Source: Amoebidium appalachense (taxonomy: Eukaryota; Ichthyosporea). Taken from it: DNA of 64,000 nt. The position numbers and the translations under genes were made by a program. This document shows positions 1 to 62,966 of the stretch, in pieces (positions within the stretch are counted from its first letter, which is position 1; the number at the start of each line of letters is the position of its first letter). Below the pieces are notes generated by a model. It had not been told where the DNA came from, did no database searches, and worked only from the letters and a program-made list of their open reading frames with translations. The DNA lies in the NCBI GenBank assembly GCA_963693365.1, contig CAVNZM010000007.1, positions 3,844,001 to 3,908,000 on the forward strand, in the 5' to 3' direction.

Positions 1-410
<410 letters not shown>

Positions 411-415
411 TTTAC

Positions 416-6893
<6,478 letters not shown>

Positions 6894-7527
6894 TGTCACG
6901 TCGTTAAAACTACAGGGCCTAAGCTTGATGGAGAGGCAGAAGCCAACCAGCTAGTGATGTTGTGAAAGAAAAAGAGGAGAAATGTCAAGGGGTTTTCCTG
7001 AGAAATGCCGCTTGCGGTATTGCCTCACACAGTAATTCCTCGGCCGGTTCTCCTCGAGTGTGCCTGAGGGCCTAAGTTCGACTTCCTTTGCGAAGAGAAC
7101 AAAAAATGTTGGCGCAGACATGATGTTTCTAAAATGATTAAATTTAGAGCATCGATTTCAATCACTTCGTAATCGGCTACAAATTTATCTACAAAAAGCT
7201 ATGTAAACCGCGGTTTAAAATGTAATCGCTGAAGCTGCGATGGTATTTTCAAGTAGTTGGCAGCTGTTGATTGGCTAAATCGGCACCACCCAACTCAGGC
7301 TGATGAGCCTGAAGCATGACTCAATGAGCAGGTCGAGCTCGTGAGTGAAGGCCTCAAAAAGTTTTCTCTGTGATGGGCCAAGATGAACATTGATTCAGTC
7401 TTTTGAAAAAAAATATGTTCACAGATGAAAAGTATAAAGTTGGCTGACGAATTAGTTTCTCAGTCCAGAAATAAAGTCAGCAGGTCAGGAAACGTTTTAT
7501 TAATTGTAATAAGCACCATTGTCCAAC
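6894..7527. promoter_or_regulatory. Divergent intergenic region between Arp1 and the EF-hand/PH kinase
   Basis: The two start codons face away from each other across 634 bases, so both promoters should lie here unless untranslated exons exist. The stretch has ordinary complexity, with none of the homopolymer or dinucleotide tracts that fill the neighbouring introns. An ATTGGCT (inverted CCAAT-type) motif sits at 7270-7276. I see no clear TATA element. The promoter role is inferred from position only. Confidence 0.45.
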
Positions 7528-18743
<11,216 letters not shown>

Positions 18744-19166
18744 GAAGAACGGTAATCGTGAGAGCTAAATTGTGAGCGAATGGTTCTTCGTTTTTTCCCT
18801 TCAATTTTTCTTTTTTTTTTGGCATTTATAATATCAGGTTAATTTTGCATAATTGAGACCAGACTGGGCTATACGTAGGTACGTATATAGATAGTGGTTC
18901 AATAGCAGGGGGATGCTATGGGCTTGTTTCGTAATTGTGTAATAATATATCAGTATGATTTAATTCCGGATGATATAATGTACCCCCCCCCCCCCCCCCC
19001 CCCCTCCCCCCCCCCCCCCTAGCGCTTATAATCAAGTTCCTGGGGTCTTGTGCAGGTTGCACATCTCTTGTGCGGTGGCACACGCACGCATACAGACATG
19101 CACACACGCGCACACAAGTACACACATACACACCTGCTACATGCCTGCATGCCCGCGCGCGCGCGT

Positions 19167-19245
<79 letters not shown>

Positions 19246-19833
19246 TACACATGTAGCACAACACAACACGATGTGTGTAGTTAAAAGAAATTGCTATCCG
19301 AAGATCTTAACTTTACCAAATACTAAACATATTACGACCTATAGCTTCACAAAGGATGAGAGCAGAGAACGGTGGAAATTGTGAATCTCCCGTTATCGAC
19401 AGTCAGTCATTACGTACATACACAAACACACACACGAACATACTGTGTCCACACACACACAACATGCATGCACACGCACGCAATTACACACAGAGTTCCG
19501 AATGCTGTAGAACATATTGCTTGAGAAATTATCGGCCATGGTGGAAGTTCGGATGCCATGCTCGCCCGCAGAGTGGCATCAAGGTATCGAAGTTGTTGAA
19601 ATCGCTGTTTTTGCGGCACTTTCACCACACGTGTATTTATGTGTTTGTCTTATATACACTGCTTTTCGTTAATGTGCACCTTCACAAAGCGTAAACTGTG
19701 GTTGAGAAATAACTTGCCTGGCCATGATGCACGAAAACACTACATACCACTTGCATGGCCGGTTTCTCGTCTACATACCGGATCGGTGGGTGCGTCATTA
19801 TGCTGGCATGAACTGTGCGCAAGTATCTGAAGG

Positions 19834-19868
<35 letters not shown>

Positions 19869-19905
19869 TTCCCCCTTCGCCTCCTCCCACCCATCACCAC
19901 GACCA

Positions 19906-19940
<35 letters not shown>

Positions 19941-20652
19941 GTGGCACACAAACACGTTGTGACCCACGAGAACACATTCTGGCCCAGAACCCCCCCCTCC
20001 CCCCCCCCCCCCCTCCCCCCCCCCCCAAAAAAACCAAAAAAAACAAAACAAAAAAAACATCCGGCATTCTCTGCCTGAGTTCCCTACAGCTCATCTGCAT
20101 CGACCCCAAGTTCCTATCATAAAGCTTCGTAGCAATCATGTTCCCTTCACGTGTGTGCAGATGTGCTTTGTTTGCATAGAAACAATGCCCTCCGAGTCCC
20201 CGAGGTTGCACTGTTCGAATTCACCTCCATCCCATCCTGTGCAGGACTCCGGTAAAAGCCCTTAAAACTTTTTTAGCCTTCTCAAAATAGAAAATAGTTG
20301 GGTGTGTACCTTGATGTGTCATTTCTCTATTAAACTGTGCTGCAGACTTCATTACATGGACTTGCTAGCGCCATGCATTGCCTTCAAATTCTTTATGCTG
20401 ACTTTATGGGGCCAAGCGTTTGAAGCTTAGCTATACATAGTAGACTCAGGTCTGGTGGAAAAAAATTTGTCGAAACCTCTGCTCACCTCCATAAAGGGTC
20501 GAAGAAGCAACAATGAAAATTCCAAGACTTGGTTTGCACAAATTAAAAGGGGGGGGGGGATTTAAACTTTAGTCATCGAGAAACGAGCAAGGAAACACGC
20601 AACCCAGCCCACATAAATTATTGTAGGCTTAGCCTATCAAGGCCTCCCATTT
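18744..20652. other. Intergenic and 3' flank of the kinase gene
   Basis: Probable 3' UTR and noncoding DNA. It holds C runs near 18984-19019 and 19837-19868, an (AC)n tract at 19169-19242, and a second C plus A-rich block near 19990-20050. No exon similar to a known family was seen on either strand. Confidence 0.6.
19169..19242. repeat. (AC)n microsatellite, intergenic
   Basis: About 37 pure AC units after a GCGCGC stretch, downstream of the EF-hand/PH kinase gene. Confidence 0.94.
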
Positions 20653-20994
20653 ATGATACTTGTACCTTTTTGTGCAATGGGACATATAGAAGACCTATTA
20701 CGGGATTACGTGCATGCACTGGCGCGCATAGCGTCTGGACCTCCTGACACATACTGGCTGCTTCGTTGGCTCACCTTGGCCGCAAGTGTACACTCAAGTG
20801 TGACAGGGCTGGCCTGGTGGTGCCGGCTCAGCCGGCCGGGCACGGTGCGTTCGTTGGAGCGCAGCAACATGCAAAACCTAAAAACCCCACCCATTGGTCT
20901 ATACAGCACCATGATAGGAGACGCTGGCACAAGAAATCCCAACCTTGGAGACGTCCAAAAAAATGTAGATGAAATGCTTGGAAATAGTAGATAA
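20653..20994 (+). CDS. Doubtful 113-aa ORF, unknown
   Basis: ATG at 20653, stop at 20992, and an AATAAA-type signal at 21005-21010, just downstream. The sequence is of ordinary complexity, unlike the microsatellite shadow ORFs. I recognise no domain. Two Trp-rich hydrophobic stretches (YWLLRWLTLAASVHSS and GLAWWCRL) sit in the middle. It may be a small gene, the last exon of a gene, or a chance or transposon-derived ORF. Confidence 0.22.
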   Translation: MILVPFCAMGHIEDLLRDYVHALARIASGPPDTYWLLRWLTLAASVHSSVTGLAWWCRLSRPGTVRSLERSNMQNLKTPPIGLYSTMIGDAGTRNPNLGDVQKNVDEMLGNSR

Positions 20995-22423
20995 GTAGAT
21001 TGTAAATAAACTAGAACTTTATTAGAGCCTATTTTGGTGAAGTAGTAACCTTAGAGGCGTGCTTTTTGGTGCAGCGGCTGGATGGCAGTTTGAAGCGAGG
21101 ATTCGTATTGGCTTCAGGTCACGCAGCTTTCGCTCAAACCTCCTGCCCAAAATGGAAATGCGCACCGTCAGCGGTTTTCCTTCATTCCTGTTTTGGGAAA
21201 TTTAAACAGTCTTTGATTTAAACGCACTCTTAGGCTTACCAATTGGCTTATAATCATGTGCTGTAATGTTCAACGCTCGCACAACAGGCTGCTTGCTCGC
21301 ATTTGCGCCGGTTGTCTCTGAACAGCAAACTGAGTTGGCTTGGAGACTTTTGCTTCGACTCTTAGCTGATCGGAGGTGTCGTGGTTTATAATCTGTGTCA
21401 TTTTTATTATGGAAATATAAAGAAACAGGCTTCTAAGCTAATGAAAGAATAACCAAAAAGCTAGCGGTAGTAACAAAGCAGCGAGGCTTCGCTTTTCCTT
21501 CACCTTGCTGATAGACTATCTAATAAGCAGACGCCGATAGGTTGTTAGTCTCCGAGTTGCTTTGGTAGAGTTCAAAGTGACGAATAGGTGCACCTAAATA
21601 CTTTTCTTGGCGCACTCTTTAGTTAACAAATTTGTGCCCTGCACGGTAGAGAGTACTGAGGCGTACATTACAGAGTGGACAGACCGGCAACCAAAGATCC
21701 ATGCGCCACATAAGTTTTGAACCCATCGAGAGTGAGTATACCCTGCTTTTGAAGCAGTTTTCTACTGGTTTGCTAGATTTTATAGCTTATTAATAAGACA
21801 GCTGCAGGATTTAGCGCAACTTACAAGCCTCTTGGGCTTTCGACCACAAACTTCCTTAGAAGTGGGTAAGGTCTCATGTTAGCTTACGGGCTGCTCGCCG
21901 GTAAAGATGTAGTTATGTGAACGGGATCTTGTATAAATGGTGCTAAATAATGCTTATTTGTTAAGATGAGTGGTGATGGTATGTTGGGGCTGCGCTTGGA
22001 CGGTGATTTCTAGCAGCAAGCCGTTTCCTTCACTGCACACTTGGCCTCCTTGAGAGATAGACATGAACGTGGTTTTTGCCGGAATGATAGAATGTTCGTT
22101 AGACTCAAGGGGAGGGGGGGGGGGGGGGGGTGTTGACATAACACATGGCACGTAGGGTTAAGTGCACGAAGGGTCTTCGGGTAGAAATGGATGGCTTGCT
22201 TTACGAAGAATAAGTGCGCAGGGCACCTGAGAGGCTCGAGATTAGCTAACCATGCGAGGCACCAGTAAGAAATGTATTTGGTTAGCTTTTAGTGATGTGG
22301 AAAACGGCTGTCTAACAAATTATTTCCCCAGGGATCGGTGCCATGTGGTTTTGCATACGTGTAAGGGATTGAGCAATACGTTTTTTTTCGGACTATTCGG
22401 CTGGCCGTAGAGCCTCTTTCACC
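20995..22423. other. Intergenic region upstream of ROCK
   Basis: Ordinary-complexity DNA, one G run at about 22111-22130, no recognisable gene. It should contain the ROCK promoter and 5' UTR. No TATA or initiator element could be assigned. Confidence 0.5.
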
Positions 22424-43921
<21,498 letters not shown>

Positions 43922-44932
43922 AGTCTATGAATGACCCACCACCTACGCTATACTTGGGTACTGTTAGTGGATCGAAGTTGGGTATGAAAAATGGTCTGAA
44001 TAATCATATTTGTCTTTCAGATAATGGTTTTGAATTGCATGTTTTGACGTTTATGGCCACATGTACGGGCCGAGATGGCCTGACAACGGACAGTTTTTTT
44101 TTTTTTACATCTAGTATAACAGCATGGCTTCGTGCATGGCTTCGTGCATGGCTTCGTTCCTGCTATACGAATATTCTCTATCGGGTGCACTAGTATTGAA
44201 GCCAAATTTTAATTATTTCGTCTGGGTGCTGCGGTATCGGTGTTGTGGTTGAATCTTTTCAGCAGTATAAGTATTTTGAATTCACGCTAATATTATGAAA
44301 TGCGCACTCTTCAGCTTTTTGTTCTTTTCTTCTGGCTGATCTTGTAGTCTTGAAACACTGCGCAGGTACACAATTGGATCATGATGCAAGTACCCAAGAA
44401 TTTAGATTTGGTCGGCGGGGTTGTTTTTGAGGATTTCGTTGTTGCTGTGATCACGGTGGCATGCTAATAGCCATAGTTATTCACACTTGCTTGCTGATAA
44501 TACTCTAGGCCTGTCCGCACAAGCGTAGCTCCTTGCAGGTTGAGGGGCTGAAGTTGATGTGGGGTTTGTGGGTGCCCTTCCCATTTTTATTTGGGTTTAC
44601 TGTTTGATGTCCATCAAGATTTAGAAATTCACTGTGCTGCTTTAAGCCTTATTCATGATCATTACTTTTAATAGCACAGCCCGCAGGCACGAGCCTCGAG
44701 CCCCATGTCGATATATCATAAAGAATCTATGGATAAGAAATACAGACTATATAGCAGTATGTAAACACATAAACATAAACTTGTTACATACCAGAACATG
44801 CCCATGATACACACGTGTACACCCACCCACACACAATATCTTCCCCTCCCCCGCTAAATTTTGTTCCATTTCAATTGTTTGAGATGGGGTTTTCCTTCTT
44901 GCAACGACAGTGTCAGTAACGAAAGTTTTGTC

Positions 44933-45030
44933 CCTTGGTATCTCCTCCATATCTCCAACCCTCTACATTGCATGCATACATCCTCGAGGCAGCTCCTTAC
45001 CCCCCCCCCCCCCCCCCCCCCCCCCTGCCC
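44933..45030 (+). repeat. Family B repeat fragment
   Basis: CTCCTCCATATCTCCAACCC, CTACATTGCATGCATACATC and a terminal C run match the 3' part of family B. The same 3' module is found at 9780-9838 and 35160-35217. Confidence 0.65.
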
Positions 45031-45302
45031 CTTGCAAACACACACACACACACACACACAGACACACAGTCACATACGTGTTTGCGAATGCTTATTCAAG
45101 ACTTTCGCTGTTTCAGGTTATAAATTTCTTATCCACGAATTTGGATTATAATAATGTAGTATAATATTGAAACGTTTCCTGCACAAATAATCACAGGCCC
45201 CGGATACGTCTGCATGCTGTTCAAATGAATTCACACACTACCGTAACGAGGGATGCGCGTGCACATGCGCTTATATTGATGATCATTAAGGTTATCGTTT
45301 GT

Positions 45303-45356
<54 letters not shown>
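45303..45356. repeat. Uninterrupted 54-base G run
   Basis: The longest homopolymer in the window, with unique sequence on both sides. Confidence 0.95.
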
Positions 45357-45357
<1 letters not shown>

Positions 45358-45506
45358 GGACGGGGTCCAAGAACTATTGTGGCTCGAGGGATTATGCTGT
45401 AATTACAGTCACCTGTAGGCGAAATATTTTTCGAATGCTAGAGAAGCCGTTTAATACGCTCATAAACCGGCAGGCCACTAATTAGTTAGGTTATGGTGTG
45501 TGCCAC

Positions 45507-45558
<52 letters not shown>

Positions 45559-46032
45559 ACACGTGTGTGGGTGTGGGTGGGTGGGTGGGTGGCCACTGGG
45601 TGGATGGGTGGGGGGAGGGGGGAGGGGGGATGGGGGGGGGGGGGGGGGGGGGGGGGGGGTTGAAGAATAAATGGTAAGTGGTACTGCTTGTGACTGTGCA
45701 CGCGTTACGGTACACATGAACATGTACATGCGTGCATACGCAAAATTGTGTGCACGTGTGACTACACGTATGTAGTAGGTGGGGGGCAATACGGATCGAG
45801 TGATGGCTCTGTATTCTTACAGAGCTCTTCATAATGTAAGATATGGGTATCATGGTCATTTATAAGCACGGGGCTGCAGCTTTAGCTAACTGTTTGCCAT
45901 AATCACTACAGCGTTCACATCTATCGTGTTGCATCCATCACTTCAAATCCCCGATTCCAATTGCGAGGCATACTACGGTACACCGATCCATGTCATCCTT
46001 CCATTGTCCCTCCTTCATATTCACATAGCTCC

Positions 46033-46300
46033 GCCCTCTAAGCTATATATGTCGGATCTACTTTGAACTTCGTATGTATAGGTGGCTCAGTCATTCGGAA
46101 AGCTACATACACACACGCCTGTATATCATAAAGGGTGTTCATAATGTGCACGTGAGCTTGAAGCAGCGCCCTCTAAGCTATATAGCACGGATCTACTTTG
46201 AACTTCGTATGTATAGGTGGCTCAGTCATTCGGAAAGCTACATACATACACGCCTGTATCATACAGGGTGTTCACTGTGCACGTGAGCTTGAAGCAAAGT
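46033..46300. repeat. Two-copy tandem duplication, period 135 bp
   Basis: Copy 1 starts GCCCTCTAAGCTATATATG at 46033; copy 2 starts GCCCTCTAAGCTATATAGC at 46168. Both contain ACTTTGAACTTCGTATGTAT, AGGTGGCTCAGTCATTCGG and GTGCACGTGAGCTTGAAGCA. A few substitutions and small deletions separate them. No ORF. Confidence 0.93.
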
Positions 46301-48410
46301 TTGAATTCAAAAAGCAGCGCCCGTTGTGCAAATTTGGCAAAACAAACCAAACCGATGACCGGTAAAGTAGGCCAATAGGGAGCTTCAGTAAAAATCCCGG
46401 ATCGGCAAAACAAGTCTTACATAGCTAAAACGGATTGGTAGAGAATCTACTTCCATACAAAAAGAGCAGTCGACACAAGAAAATTATTTAATACTATTTT
46501 GTTATAAGAGTGACATTATAATATTTTAATTTTATTTTAAATCTTTTTTCTTTGTATCAACACCATGGTTAATTCTATTTTATTATACGGTGAAGGTTTT
46601 GAAAGCTAAATAAAACCATTGTAATGATTTTATATTGGTTTATAATCACAAATTTATTTCACCAACCAGATATTTAAAGTTTTATCAGCGGCTGGTTGCT
46701 GCGTCAACGTCACCAAAGCCGGCTCTTGTAACGGTTATATCCTTTCGCCCGTTTCCAACGGTCGCTGGCGGCGAACACAACGGTAGAAAACGTAATAACA
46801 CAAAGCGCCCGCCAAAAACGGTTGCATAACGTAATTATGGAACGAAAAAACAAGCACCTATACGTTTGTTGAGTTGAGAAGATAGAGCTGCTTCAGTTGC
46901 TTAGGTTGAGAAAGTAGGGAAAGTCTAGTGAGGCTCATGCACCAACCTTTTGGTGGCCTTCTCTTCCACATGAAAAATCTTCGCTGTAAACATCTGTACA
47001 TGATTCAAGCATCTTTGGAGCCCATCGCAAGTAGTAGGTTTCATCACACCCCATTATAAACCATTAGTACAAACACACAACAATATTTCTAATGTGCTGC
47101 AACTCATATATACTTCCATTTTTTACAACTTTACCATTTTTCAAGCAGCGTACCAGCAACTCGTGAATTTCGATTTACAGTTCAACAATTTTCTGACAGC
47201 CAGATTCAAATCCTTGCACGTGTTTTTTGGGTGCACACTTTACATTGGTACGAGGCGACCACCCAGACTCAGCTGCCGAATACATGGCTTCACAAAGACC
47301 TACGGTGAAGGCAAGTTCCCATCTTTTTCCTTGCATGCAGCTTTTTTTTTGAAATCGTTCTGCCTCCACCACGCAACATCAGCACACACATCTCAACGAT
47401 TTGTTTCTGTAACGATTTGTTTCTGTTACGATGTTGTGATTTCTATAAGAAGAAATTCACCATGAAAGGGAAGAGACTTACGAAAACCTGCCTGTGGCAC
47501 GCATGCTCATGAGTAATTATATACCTCCTCTACTGCCCTCTTTTCTTCTATTTTTATGTTTTCCCTTTTTTCGCTTATAATTCTTGTTTTTTTCCCCTGT
47601 TTGTGTGTTCAACATCGTCACACATTTCGTATGCATCAACACTCAATGACATATATGGACGTTGGTTATTAATGACCATCTGATATAGCTATATTTGCCT
47701 TAGTGTGCCATGGTGTTTTTCTCTTTTCCTTGCTTTCCCCCTGCCCTGTTCTTGCAAACTTTGTCTCTGCCGTTTCTGTTTTGTTTTTTCCTTTGTTTTT
47801 ATCCTTTTAGCCCCCTCAAAACCGGCACCAATAACTCTGTACTTGGAAATCCAGGTGAATTGTGTCTACTTATGTAAGTTTTTGTTGAGTAACGAGCAGG
47901 AGGGAAAAGTGTGTGTTTGTGTGGTGTGTGTGTGGGTGGGTGGGTGGGTTTGGGGGGAGGAGGGGGGGGGGGGGGGAGGTGTGTGTGTGGGGGGTTTGGT
48001 GGGGGGGGGGGGGGGGAGGTAGCTTTTGATCTCAAGCGTGTTAGGCATTTACCAGTGTGGCCGGTTGGAAGTTATGAGGGTACTTTGAAGACACAAAAGT
48101 GCGCTTGTGAACTCGGTCAGCGTGTAGTGAATGAAGGATGAGAAAGGCTAACCTTCGAGGCGTGTCTGAAACGAACAACCAAAGACGGCGACGATCACGC
48201 ACAACGGCATGTATGGAGACTCGAATCTTCACAACAACTATGAGTTGCTTTTTTCCTTTCTGCCTTTCTCTTTCTTCTTTAGTCCTTGTGTTATCCATAC
48301 TACCCACACCTAGTCTTACCTATCTATTCCTTTCTTTTTCTTCCCTTTGCAGAGAGTAAAAGAGCGCACACGGTTACCATATCCCCTTTTAGCGTGTGGC
48401 CAATTTTCGC

Positions 48411-54856
<6,446 letters not shown>

Positions 54857-55581
54857 CAGCGTCAGCAGCATTTCGGAGCTGGCGGGGAGGTCGGCGGGTC
54901 TAGGGGGAGAAAACCGCCGGTCTTCATTGGTCGACGAGCTTCGTCAGGACGGGATTGCCGTACCGTTACAGCTCCTCCAAGACTCGGACAGTGGGCCGTT
55001 ACCCCTCTTGACCCGACCCGACTTCCTCTCCCAATCGGGTCAGGGGTTGTGGACCCGACCCATGCCCGAACACCCCCCACACCCCCCACCGCTGGCGGAC
55101 GACAGGAATGTGTCGAGCGACGAGGAATGCGGGCGGTATGGCGACACCGGAGAGGATTTAACGGGCGGATCCTATTGGATGAGCAACAGCGAAAGTGATG
55201 ACGTCACGGGACCGACTTACGTAAGTGGGTCCATGGGTGGCGTGCATTCCTACGCCGCGCCATACATGGGCGGGCGTGCGTTTATGAGCGGTGCGGGAGA
55301 GAGTTTGGGGGGTCTCGGATCGCCGATCGTCGATCAACCACCGCCGCCGATGGATTCGGGGTGTTTGTGCGGGCGTGGGTGCACACAGTGCTATGCAACA
55401 CTGCACTCTGTCGATCCAGCAAATACCACACATTCAAGAGCATCCAATCAGAACTCACCATATGCGATCTCGCCACTCTCCAGCCTCCTACACATACATT
55501 CCCCGCTGCTTCCACCCCCGCCCCCTCCCCCGCCCACCCATCGAAAAAGACTGCAGTCTGCATTGCACGCCCAAAACCTAA

Positions 55582-56070
55582 ATCCCGACTACGGGAAATC
55601 TCCCGCACGGCGGCGATGACGGCCCATACTCACCCACGCAAGTGCACCCACTGGCCCACCACCACCACCACCACCACGGGTCCGACCCAATCCCGACCCG
55701 ACCCGAAATTGTTTTCCCTCTCCCGTCGTCGCCTCTTCCGCCGACGTCCGGGGAGGATCTTTACGACGATTTGGGGGGTTTTCCATCTGCAAATAGCCTT
55801 TTGGGAGATGCGGCAAGCGACAATCTGTCTACAGTGGCGTGGGTCGATGAAACCGAACCATGGGATGTTTCTTCGAATTTGAGCGTAGAAACGGAGTCGC
55901 GGAAGGGGAAAGAACCAACAAAGGGGGGAGGAAACGACAGGGTGGCGGGAGTGGGGGAGGTGGAGGCGGAGGGGTTCAGGGGGGAATCCCCCTTGAGTAC
56001 GAGGGTTTCTGTGTCCTCCGGGACGGGAAGTTACAGGGATGATGACTTCTGGCCGTACCATCGGCCGTAA
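55582..56070 (+). CDS. Probable continuation of DYRK1 tail, segment 2, with polyhistidine run
   Basis: The third frame is open from 55582 to TAA at 56068. It encodes GPYSPTQVHPLAHHHHHHHG then acidic Ser-rich sequence (SGEDLYDDLGGFPSANSLL; VSSGTGSYRDDDFWPYHRP). The change from segment 1 must fall between 55582 and 55619 and again equals one surplus base, unless a small intron ends at the AAG near 55641. A polyhistidine run in the tail is a known DYRK1A trait linked to nuclear speckles, which supports assignment to the same protein. With both shifts the protein would be about 869 aa. Confidence 0.5.
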   Translation: MPTTGNLPHGGDDGPYSPTQVHPLAHHHHHHHGSDPIPTRPEIVFPLPSSPLPPTSGEDLYDDLGGFPSANSLLGDAASDNLSTVAWVDETEPWDVSSNLSVETESRKGKEPTKGGGNDRVAGVGEVEAEGFRGESPLSTRVSVSSGTGSYRDDDFWPYHRP

Positions 56071-58016
56071 TAGGAGGGGAATTTGGGAGTTTTATGATGG
56101 ATATATCTAGATTATCTCGTGGTTTTTTGGGATTGGTTGGTGTTTTGTGTTGTGAAATTCGGGTTTTTCCTTTCTGTTTGATGAGTATGCGGTGGGCCGG
56201 CATCATCTCTGTCACCTTTGGCTTTTCCTGCTGTGTTGTGTTTAGTTTGGTTTTTGTGTCGCTGATTTCTGCTTGTTTCGTTTTCAAACTTCCGCGTTTG
56301 TTCGTGGTAGGGTTGAAGTTGGTTCAGGGGTGAATGAACCAATTCATTGCTATTATATGAAGGTTTTTCTTTTTTCTATCATAACCTGACGGGTGTTAGC
56401 GCGTCCAACACACACACAGACACACACACACACACACACGCACGCACGAACACACAGACACAGACCCACGTGTTCTGCAGGTTCATACCTGTACCTGCAC
56501 AGTACTCTGGACACACGCACGCACAAGCACAAACCCGCGCTCGCTCACACATGTGCACACGTGCGACCGCACAATATCCTACACACACGCGCGCGCATAC
56601 ACACACACACACACACACACACAGGTGTAGAATGATTAATAGCATGACCGCCCTTCTGCACCTCATAATTTTAAGTATGTGTTGTCTAAACTTCAATATG
56701 AAACAACTGTTGCTAACACACACTCGCTACGCTATAGGTTTAAATCTTTCCGCCGCCCCGGACTCTCATTATCATATTAAGATGGGATTGAATGCTTAAT
56801 GCATTGCAGTACATGTACGTTTCCCATATATAGATATTGACGCATATTTTTACATACATAGCCACGTGTTTCTAAACACGTGTATGAGCCAAGCATTATT
56901 TGATACGTGCTGGCTCCTGATTGGATAGTTTGTATTTGCCTGCCAATCATGGTTGGTAAAGCCATAATAAAAGACTATGCGGCAACATGGTCGTCCCCTC
57001 CCCCCCCCCCCCCCCCTCTCCAAAAAAAAAAACACACACACACACATCAGCACATGCACTGACACGAAAAAACTAGAAACTAAAAAGATAAGCTAAAAGT
57101 AGACACCCACATGCACACACACCGTCCACATACACGCATACACCCCCCCGCATGCACACACTAGGGATTAGATCTACTGTGCACGTACGCACACACAGGA
57201 TTTGAGGGATCGAGTGCCACACAAATTCTTGCAGGTAGGGATTCTATCATCCCAAAAAAAAATTGGTGACTGATAGTGCAAGATGCATGCTCATATAGAA
57301 CGAAGCCAAAATTCATCATGAGCAAACATGCGCGCATGATCATAACTTTCTTTACTTCCATACCGCCGGCGGTACCGCGAATATCATCTTCAGTGTCGTG
57401 TGGCATTTTGGCTGCATATGGTATGTGCCCGCGCGTCTTTATGAATTCACTCGGCGAATCACAATAAGGTACATGGCATAGACATTACAATACCTTCGTT
57501 TCAGCATTTCAGCTTTCATTTCACAACAGCATTTAGACGAAGACCGCAAGAGTGCATCACGAGTCATGTGCCACATGCACACGCATCTATACGTGCAGTG
57601 TATGTGTGCTCAAAAGTCATCTGATCAGTAATACGAGGAAATATCATAATTATACCCCATGAGTCAAATGGATAATTGAATATCCAATTGTGCTGTGTTG
57701 TATGCTTCACCGAAATCCCTCACACTACCGTAACGCTAGCAAAAAACATTGTCTACATACTCCGAGGCAACCTCGCGTACAGCTCTCAAACTTCTAAAAT
57801 TTAGATCTTTTCTACATGTACAAGTGGCCCTTCGATATTCACCGCAATGACAGGTGATGGGGAACCTTTTGCACAAACATACACACATTCAAACAGCGTA
57901 CATGTAGCAAATTGATCGCCAAACCCGGATCGCGTACAACAATACCACGTTTCAACGGGCACACACCTTTTGCAGAGCAGTATTTTGTGGTATCTAATAC
58001 CACACTATGTACATTA
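56071..58016. other. Convergent intergenic region between DYRK1 and the F-box gene
   Basis: Should contain both 3' UTRs, since the flanking genes converge. It holds (AC)-rich tracts at 56405-56625, a C run at 57001-57016 and otherwise ordinary sequence. No gene-like exon was recognised. Confidence 0.55.

Positions 58017-62966
<4,950 letters not shown>

Larger units (their letters stand above)
43922..48410. other. Intergenic region between ROCK and DYRK1
   Basis: 4.5 kb without a recognisable gene on either strand. Contents: ROCK 3' flank with three 12-bp GCTTCGTGCATG-type units (about 44131-44163), a family B fragment (44933-45030), a 54-base G run (45303-45356), a (GT)n tract (45510-45557), a 135-bp tandem duplication (46033-46300), an A/T-rich stretch (46430-47700) and G-rich tracts (47930-48020). 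AG at 48351-48352 after a pyrimidine tract may be the acceptor of a DYRK1 5' UTR exon. Confidence 0.6.

Noticed and set aside
7020-7085. tRNA-like sequence with AAGTTCGACTTCC resembling a B box
   Set aside because: No acceptor, D or anticodon stem can be formed; the T-arm stem does not pair.
47094-47465. 123-codon ORF in the ROCK-DYRK1 interval
   Set aside because: A/T-rich, no recognisable domain, no splice or signal context; likely chance.
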